Positions 54,901-64,000 of a stretch of 64,000 bases of DNA are shown here, piece by piece (position 1 is the stretch's first letter; each line of letters opens with the position of its first letter). The notes under the pieces are model-generated. The model had not been told where the DNA came from, searched no databases, and saw only the letters and a list, made by a program, of their open reading frames with translations. A program made the position numbers and the translations under genes. Source of the stretch: Ptychodera flava (Eukaryota > Hemichordata > Enteropneusta > Ptychoderidae); NCBI RefSeq assembly GCF_041260155.1, contig NC_091936.1, positions 40,007,463 to 40,071,462 on the forward strand, given 5' to 3'.

Positions 54901-57900
54901 TGCATAAAGTTCAGCGCACTTTAGGAGCATAATTGGGCACGCAGGAGAGAAATCGGGGGCTTCGAGTTCCCAATATCCCCGTTTTAATCGGTCAGTGACA
55001 CAATCAACAAGTGGAGAAACAAGTGCGTGCGGAAAGAGACCCATCCAGGGTCGCTTTCACCAAGGGATCATACAGCCATATAACCATTGTTTAAAGTTGT
55101 CTTTGTAATCTTTCCAAAACATAAAGCTTTTTTCCCCAGGTGCGCGTTAAAGATTGCAGGGAGATGTTGCAAGACGACCCAGTCCCCTCTCAGGCCCCGC
55201 TCTTTTAATTTCCAGCTAACCTGAAAATGCCATATCGATTCCACTGAAGACCCGTACAGTGATTGACTGGAAATATTTTCCATGATTTCTGAAAAGTGGC
55301 CTCCGTTCCCAGATGTTGGAAGTTGGATTGCAATGAGTAATCCGTGGCAAGCCATCTGTCACAGCGATGAATTTTTTATGAGTGTCGTTCATAGCAATAC
55401 ACCGTTCCATCGATCTCTCCCACGGAGATACTGCCCCTCAACAAAAACAGAAGAAAAATAAAAGAAAAAACTGTTCACCGGAGTGATAAACAAAGACAAT
55501 ATTCTGCGAGACACGGTTATAATCTTATTAACATCTGGGCATTAGTTGTCTTCACGAAGACTGGGTAACAGACGATGTAAATTTAGAGCCCAGTACTGGC
55601 TGGGAAATAAACAACCTGTTGTGGTCAGTTTCAGATAAGTAGCGATGGGGAGAAATTAAAACAATGCCAGTGTTTACTACACTTATCTGCCCAGTTTTGC
55701 CACGATGAAATGCACTAATACATCCAGAACCCCTGTTTTCTTTACAGGTCATGTTCCCGGCTATTCAACGGGTTTCGGTTATTCGCAGCGCGCCCGTCAG
55801 GCTAATGACAAGTGTTGATTGGGACATGTCGACTACTAAGTGGTTCTGTGTTTGCTCGCTCGTAGCCAATTCAAAGATAATTTTAGGTCACTTCAGGATA
55901 TCATGCTCGCCCATGCGGGAACCACAGACAAGGAGAAATTTTTTTCTGTGCGGGGACTTTTAATTTGTCTATGATGATTGAGATGAGCTAACCGGGGACT
56001 GTGTATACGTATTTTTCATTCATTCCAGTTTAAAGTGGAAATATCAATCTAGCAACTTAAACTATAGAGAACTATGCAACTTTTACAGGAGAATATTTTG
56101 TCTTTCTGACAAGGCGTGTCTTCTGGGAAGCTCTTTCGGCTTCCCTTCTGGTTTCTGTCGGAAGATTTCGAGCACAATACGGGAAGAAAGACTAAAGGAT
56201 TTTTAATATTTGTATACACACCAGACCATAACAAACAAGTGAACAAAGTATAAGGAATAAAATATGAAAATAGAACTCTTACCTCTCACGTATTCATTAT
56301 ATTGCCGTTTTTATTCTTAAAAATCCTAATCGAAAGTGTGTTTGTTTGTTTGTTTATTTGCTTGTTTTCTCTGTTCAGTCAATGTTCATGATCACGTTGA
56401 CTTGCAAACAGAATTTCAGTCATTTTTGTGCAATCTTTCAGCAATACTCGCTACCTTGATTCGCACGACGCGAATCAGCAAAGATGTTTTGAAGCTAGCG
56501 AGCTTTTTACTCGAAATTCAAGGGAAGTTGAAAGGAAATTGAAAGACACTTCGAGCTTTCCATGACCCGGGATTAACTCCAATACGTTTGTCACTTACGT
56601 TCCATTGCCCTGCCCGAAAATGTGGCTTTCGTGTTGTTTGCATTCACAACATTCGACAACACATGTTTCGCTTGTTTTCGTTTTGCAAAGAAGTAATTTA
56701 ATTGTAAGCGTCGTGTTCGTCATTGTCTACGTACTATTATTATCTGTACTTTACGCTCACGGGGTTTTAACATATGCAACACTCCAGGACCCAGGATTCC
56801 GGTAAAAATGACGGAATTTCCATGACGGAGTTAATCCACGATGATTTCAGGAATTTGACAAACACACGCACCGCTAAAAGACAACGGGTATCGCGGCATA
56901 CCGAAAGTGAACAAAAACAGTTACCCCGCAGGGCAGATTACTGCTTTCCATTGTTCTTTTCTGCTCCCTCCCTTCCCCCGTCTCTCTGCTTTGACCGAGT
57001 CAGCTGATTTTCTAAAGGAAGGTCGGTTTGTTACTCGTATGATAACAAGGGGACAATGTAAACGTGCAAACAACAGACGTGTAGGCTGCCGTACTCTAAG
57101 GAAATCGGTCGACACAGCCACAACATTGACGTTAGGGTAGACCAATTTGACGGCGACCAAGGGACAACATGTCTAGTCACCATTTTGCAGCCTTAAATTC
57201 CTAGAATAGGCTCTCCGTCGTGTATTGAAACACCGTCCCTCTAACTCCTCGGGCCTGTAGGACCAGGCGTCTGCTCATCACCGGCAGACACAAAGATAGG
57301 TACCTGGTTTGTTGAAATACTAACGCTCATTTACACACAGTATGACACTGCGCTTTCAAAGGAACTTACAAAACGGTTAATCAGGGATACAAGAATGTTC
57401 AAAAGAGAGAGAGAGACAGCCTTGGTGTCAATAAGAACAAGAAAAATTGAAACAGTTTTGAAGACGCGTGACTAGGAAACCGATCAATCCCCATGAGAAT
57501 AAAATGATGCACAGACAGATATAAGACTCACCAGAAACATATTCCGCGATGAGAAAGTAGATATAATCTTTACTATATCGATTATTGGTATTTTTCTGTG
57601 TTTAGCGCATCAAACAAGAGTGTTATCCCCGGCAGTTTCCAAGGGCGTGCTGCAATGCCAAGTATTCGAGGTCTTGGTGTGGTGTGCATGGTTAATGCAA
57701 TAACGTACACATCGTTTGTATCGCTGTTACAAAGTATGTCGGCACTAGAAAATAATCCCGACAAAATGCAGGATACATTTTGGTACACTCATCAGCAACA
57801 AAAGAGTGTCCACATGCTGAGCAGCCTTTTTAGTAGAAATATCACCTTTCCAACGTTATTTCTCTTTTTTCCCCTATTTTGTACACTCTCTACGAACTGC

Positions 57901-58590
57901 ACTATAGAGACGAGTTTAAGCCTCGTATGATAAAGATTAGGACGCTGAAAAAGCCACTTTATATAACCATTTCGTTGGTTGGACACAAAACACTGAGCTA
58001 GATTGGTCTGTTTCCTGCGATATCTGCATTTTTGCCTTGTGACCAGTAGTCGATCATTCTTGAAATACGTATTTTTTTACAGTTGTCACAGAAAGTCGGT
58101 TGGCATACAGATGTTGTCTATTCCATTCTTCTCTATTCGCGGCAGTTACTCGACACCACTCGTTTCTATGACCCTGTCTGTTTGTCTGTCCGTCTGCCTG
58201 CATGTCATTCTAGGAACGATTTGGTGGGAGAAGATGTAGATTGATGTCATCATACATGTTAGTGCTCATGAGTCATAAAAAGATATTATCTTGAAGTACG
58301 TCTCATGACGTTTCTCTCCGATTTGGCCAAGCTATAAATCAATCCTCCTATTCATAATAATTTTGAAATGTTGTGTAGTTAACATGATATTTCATACACT
58401 TGATGAATGTGCAACTCGTGTATCGGACACGACTCCGAGATTATTCTGATGTGCACTGTTTACAAACACGTCACGTTACTATGGTAATGCGTCTCGTGAA
58501 TGTTAAAACCGTGTTGTTTACTCGAAAACAAACAGGCGTCCGCTTTCTTTATCTTTCCGGTGGCACTCGGTGCGTATCGCATCTCGACTG
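49000..58590. other. Gene-poor 9.6-kb stretch
   Basis: I read both strands and found no exon with recognisable domains. Open frames are short and lack matching splice pairs. MITEs are scarcer here than in the gene introns. A degenerate pyrimidine-rich array with recurring TTTTACA/CACAGTTT words spans about 51040-51300. The region may hold regulatory DNA for a neighbour outside the window, but nothing proves it. Confidence 0.4.
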
Positions 58591-58591
58591 C

Positions 58592-58660
58592 TGACGTCAC
58601 CAATAACCCTTGGCGATAAATTTAGCTCGCCATGATAAAAATAGTTCATTCGTTACGTCA
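58592..58660. promoter_or_regulatory. CRE and CCAAT motif cluster
   Basis: TGACGTCA at 58592-58599 abuts CCAAT at 58600-58604, and TTACGTCA lies at 58653-58660. The combination is typical of CREB/ATF plus NF-Y promoters. No gene starts visibly beside it. Confidence 0.35.
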
Positions 58661-59381
58661 TCGGCGACAAGGAAGACCTGCCGTACAGTACATGCTGCTG
58701 GATGGGATTCGATGGGAGAAAATAGGCATGGCATCGATTACTTATAACATTGTCTTCATAGTCAAAGTCAAGGAAAATCCCAACTGTAGACCTGTGTGGG
58801 ATAAATGACAAACACCGTGTCCCTAATTGAAACAGACCAAAACTTTACCATCGGGTCAGCCTACCGGTCAATGAGAACCCCATCTTCAGCTAAATGGCAG
58901 ATCTGTTAGATTAGCAAATCGATATCGACTTTTAGGTGTCTGAGCTCACGACACGGCAGGGTTGTCGTTATTGCCAGTGACGAACGAGGATGTTTATCTT
59001 AAACAGTATATGCACGTAAGCGTTTCAACATTCCTCCCTTTTCCAAGGGTCCTTTATCAGGATTTGAATGTAAAGTAATGAATAACAGTGTTTTGTCATC
59101 CAATGACTCTATCTTAATAATAATTTAACGTGGTCTTGAACCATCTTATAGCATTTTATGGCTTTTTATTTTGAAAAGTCTACAATAGTATGAATGCCAT
59201 TTAATCTTTACAAGAAAACGACAAGGAGACCGGGGGAGAGAAACTGCAACTGTTGATATTTTTTTAATATTTCTACTCAATGCATCAGGTACAGTTTCTT
59301 GTTATCTCGCTACAAGATCGCTACACTGATGATGCTGAAACAATATTAATCTCGCTAACAAAGCATAGATATATGTATATA

Positions 59382-60473
59382 TAGAATAAAAAAGAATAGA
59401 ATAGAATAGAATATACTTTATTGTCCTTTAGCGGAAATTTTTCTTTCGCTTCACCTACATATATACAATAAGACTCACAAAGAGAATCACATAGAAAACA
59501 CAATAAAAGCTTACAAACGTAAACGTTGATAAAAATTGATACAGGCTTATTAAAATATAGACATCATGTAATGTGTAATATAAAAAGGGTGGAAGCTTAC
59601 AAATTACAGACTGGAATTTAGTATGCCTATTGCACTTGGTATGAAAGATTTCTTTAAAATATTCTTGCGAGTTATGGGCAATCGATAGCGTCTCTCTGAA
59701 GGCAACAGATCAAACTGAGAATACAATGGATGTGAGGCGTCACTGCAATAGCCTTGGCTTTCCTATATACAGATTGTCTATACAAATTACAGAGCTGGCA
59801 TTGTTTCTTGCCAATTATTTTTCCGGCCATATTCACTACTCTTTCCAACTTATTCCTGTTGATAACACTCAAGTTACCATACCACACTGTAATATTAAAA
59901 GTTATCACACTTTCTATGAGACTCTTGTATACCTTCTCTAAAACATCTTGACTGACGTTAAAACCTCGAAGCCGTCTCAGTAAAACATGCGCTGCATGGC
60001 CTTTTTGACAATACAATTGGTGTTTTCATTAAAATTCAGCTTCTGATCTAACTGCAAACCTAGATATTTAAAACACTTGACAATTTCAACAGATTCACTA
60101 TTCAGTGTAACAGGCTCAACAGTGTCGGCACATCTATAACTATCTATCACAAGTTCCTTGGTTTTGGCAACATTCATTTCCAGAAAACTGCGTTTACACC
60201 AGTCTTGTAAGTTTGCAACATTATCAAAGTACATGCGTTCATTCAAGCATTTTTCTATCACCAGGAGGCCGACGAGTGCCATATCGTCGGCATATTTAAA
60301 CAAACTTGCAGCTGGATTATTAATTCTCATTTCATCAGTATAAATTGAGAACAAAACTGGTGCTAAAACGCAGCCCTGTGGTGCGCCCGTGTTCAATATA
60401 AGCTTGTTTGAAAATGTACCATTCATCCATACTCTCAGGGGTCTATTTGAAAGAAAATCTCGAGTCCAGTGAA

Positions 60474-60475
<2 letters not shown>
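59382..60475 (-). mobile_element. 5'-truncated non-LTR retrotransposon (LINE) fragment
   Basis: The minus strand encodes the C-terminal part of a reverse transcriptase: GAPQGCVLAPVLFSIYTDE, the catalytic FKYADDMALVG motif (YADD), WCKRSFLEMNVAKTKE and FKYLGLQLD. After a frameshift near 59990 the frame continues with VYKSLIESVITFNITVWYGN and LPSERRYRLP. It ends in an AATAG-repeat tail at 59382-59413, as many L2/CR1-like LINEs end in microsatellites. The 5' end abuts a TA tract. It is inactive; the clade is a judgement from motif style. Confidence 0.85.
59672..60426 (-). pseudogene. Broken LINE reverse transcriptase reading frame
   Basis: Two overlapping frames (59977-60426 and 59672-60016) belong to one ancestral frame separated by a 1-nt shift near 59990. 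The endonuclease and the N-terminal reverse transcriptase part are missing. Confidence 0.8.

Positions 60476-60542
<67 letters not shown>
60476..60542. repeat. (TA)n microsatellite
   Basis: About 67 bp of TA directly at the truncated 5' side of the LINE fragment. Confidence 0.95.
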
Positions 60543-60545
<3 letters not shown>

Positions 60546-62122
60546 GATGATTGAATTAGAGTCCATGGTGATCCATCGCAGCAACCTTTGCTAGCTGCAA
60601 CACCGGTAGCCTCTTATTTATGTTGCGGCCTGTTGATAAAAAAAAATGATAGGGTGTAAAGAGATTAGAGTTGATCATACAAAGAGAAAAATTATTGAAA
60701 AATTCTCAAAATTTTAGTTTGCCATATAATAGGGGTTGAAAATTTGTTATCATACAGATCGGTAGGATTTGAAATTTGAGGTTATTGAGGGGGATGCAAA
60801 ACGAATTAAAATTTTAATCGCGATTCCTCCAGCCCCCCCCCCCCCGCCCGCCCCAACACGGTGTTGTGAATGCAGTCTTAATATGAAAAAATAATTCATT
60901 GTTCAGCATACTACCACAAGGCATGGCATACCGTTTTCTGCACTTTAAAATCTATACACTTATGACAAGAAAGTAGTCGAAGATGGGCGCAAGAAATAAG
61001 TTGTGATTTCATTTTCAGATGTTGACCAGTCTCCCATCCAAAAAAAAATATACTCAACGCAGTAAATTACTTTGATGGTGGCGGTGGTAACGTGATCCGT
61101 ATCACAAGAAAGTTTAAAGATATTCCGAATCTTACTGTTGATTTCGCAATATCCATTTGTAAATACGATCTTCTCGGGGTCTTCCATGAACTGTCTTACT
61201 CGCATGTCTGTTATAGTGTTACTCCCGAATCGCGGCCTGAACACGCACATAAAAATAAAATTCTCTATTTTGCGGCTTGTAAAACATCATCTCGCAGTAT
61301 GCCGCGCTTCGAAAGGGCGAGAGGCAGCCGTACCACTCGAGCGCGCGTGCCCATTCTTTACAGACCCGTTCCCTTTCAGATGCGACAACGAGGAACAATT
61401 ATACCGCCTCCCGAAAATATTAACGATTTCAAGTCCGATGCTGTTTCTTATTTTCAAATTTCCCAGGCCCATTGATAGATTTTCGTGTTAATAAGAAAAG
61501 TTAGGGACGGTGGGTTTCCAATCAGTTTAAACATAGACCCCAGGGTCTATGGTTTAAATATTCTATTGTGACACACCTCACAGAAGTCACGTTTCAGGAA
61601 ATAAGCCGATATTATCTACCTGTTTGGCAAACTGATCGAACCCTTCGCATTTGCAGATTCATATCGCAGTAGGCACTGCATTGCCACTGGCCAATTCCGT
61701 TCAAGATAACTTTAGACTACCAAGACATGCCTAACAGTAACGACAATATAATACTACAATACTGGACCGATGTGTTACCTAAAACGTCATGAACAAACCA
61801 AACAGTGGTAGTGACAGCGTTGTTAGTTTCGCTACATAACTCTCGATAGACAATAATGACTTGATTTCCAGGAACAGGAAAGACCTCAGCATGTTTTCAG
61901 CGTCTCTATGACTCTACAAACCATTTGGTAAATATTGATTAGATCCGAGCCATTTTCAATTAAAGCTAACCTTTCCGTCTGTTTAGAGAGCGTTTTCCGG
62001 CCAAACATCCGACGTTTCGATCCGTTTGTTGATAGAGACTTCAACTCATCGATATCAACCGATACTTGTAATTTTTATCAAAACGTGTTGTTTGAGCAGA
62101 CCCACATTCTCCCACAATCCTG

Positions 62123-62126
<4 letters not shown>
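60543..62126. other. Non-coding, no gene recognised
   Basis: Contains a run of 13 C at 60833-60845 and a near-perfect palindrome at 61526-61558. Open frames near 61092-61491 lie on overlapping frames with no domain signal. Confidence 0.4.
61526..61558. repeat. 33-bp near-perfect palindrome
   Basis: TTTAAACATAGACCC pairs with GGGTCTATGGTTTAAA around a short centre, with one mismatch or gap. Confidence 0.6.

Positions 62127-62212
<86 letters not shown>
62127..62212. repeat. (CT)n microsatellite
   Basis: 86 bp of pure TC repeat. Confidence 0.97.
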
Positions 62213-62216
<4 letters not shown>

Positions 62217-62555
62217 CATTCTTTCATGTGACTGCTAGCTAGTTCATGAGTGAATATCTTGTAGATCACCGAAAAGCAAACGAAGAAAATAAATTCTGTA
62301 AGTCTACGAAACAAATCTACGTTTAAATAAAAATGAGGTAAAAAGCAAATTGAAGTCAAACACGTCAAACACTGATTACTTCACTGCTGATGATTTGTGT
62401 TTGGGGTGGGGTGGGGGTTAATATCGCAAGTGAATACAGAGAATGATTTTAATCAATGTCCTGTGAGATTTTTAAGGACGGAAATGAAGACACCATCCTT
62501 TCTCTCGCTCTGTCTCTTTCTGTCTCTCATCTGTCTTCCCTTTGCCTCCCTCCCG

Positions 62556-62558
<3 letters not shown>
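62213..62558. other. Non-coding spacer between CT tracts
   Basis: Nothing recognised except a CT-rich lead-in to the next tract from about 62495. Confidence 0.4.

Positions 62559-62651
<93 letters not shown>
62559..62651. repeat. (CT)n microsatellite
   Basis: 93 bp of pure CT repeat. Confidence 0.97.
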
Positions 62652-63756
<1,105 letters not shown>

Positions 63757-63758
<2 letters not shown>

Positions 63759-64000
63759 TCAACTGCTGAACTTTGAGTATACTAGCGAAGGCATATGGTT
63801 GATACTGGCAGAATTTCCATGCCAGTGGTTGATTTCAGGTGAACTTCATCTGCCTAGAGCTGCGCTGATACATTTTCTTCTACGGTAAACGCTGTCTTCT
63901 AATGATGTGTTTAAGCGCCGAAGTCTCCTATTAGAATTACCATTATACATCTAACATTTTCATTTTGCCCTGGTGGCTATAGTACTGTTTTCGGTTAATT
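63757..64000. other. Non-coding end of window
   Basis: No feature recognised. Confidence 0.4.

Noticed and set aside
56774..57007. 77-codon plus-strand frame with a charged N-terminal part
   Set aside because: No recognised motif and no splice partners; another frame overlaps equally well.

Overview
The window is nuclear DNA of an intron-rich, AT-rich animal. It carries three protein genes built from consensus GT-AG exons, dense small DNA-transposon debris, long TA and GA/CT microsatellites, and one broken LINE. The gene content points to a marine invertebrate, probably a deuterostome such as a hemichordate, echinoderm or cephalochordate. That is inference, and the species cannot be fixed from the sequence alone.

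Layout. (1) 1236-2081, plus strand: a divergent bHLH transcription factor whose second helix resembles the Ptf1a/Fer family; it may have a second, terminal exon at 7251. (2) 3948-7213: a 3.27-kb nested foldback element. (3) 9840-29684, minus strand: a 16-exon coiled-coil gene (542 codons plus stop, all junction phases agree) that I assign to the C10orf67 family. (4) 29685-31496: a 1.8-kb head-to-head intergenic region holding a YY1-like motif, a 0.88-kb inverted-repeat element and a duplicated octamer motif. (5) 31497-44850, plus strand: a complete nine-exon RBM45 orthologue (503 aa, four RRMs, C-terminal nuclear signal), with a likely intron in its 3' UTR. (6) About 49-64 kb: no recognisable gene, a 5'-truncated frameshifted LINE fragment at 59.4-60.5 kb, and a cluster of CT/GA microsatellites with a G-quadruplex motif.

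PTF1A and C10orf67 are, as I recall, immediate neighbours in the same convergent orientation on human 10p12. A Ptf1a-like bHLH gene convergent with a C10orf67-like gene here therefore looks like deep microsynteny, probably held by shared regulatory DNA. The two assignments support each other.

The mobile-DNA fraction is unusually informative. There are several tiny, near-perfect hairpin elements (arms of about 40 bp) flanked by 8-9 bp direct repeats but unrelated to one another in sequence. There is a roughly 350-bp TTAA-flanked family with eight copies in the window, other TTAA-flanked palindromic elements, and nested hairpins inside the large foldback. No CRISPR array, rRNA gene or convincing tRNA was seen.
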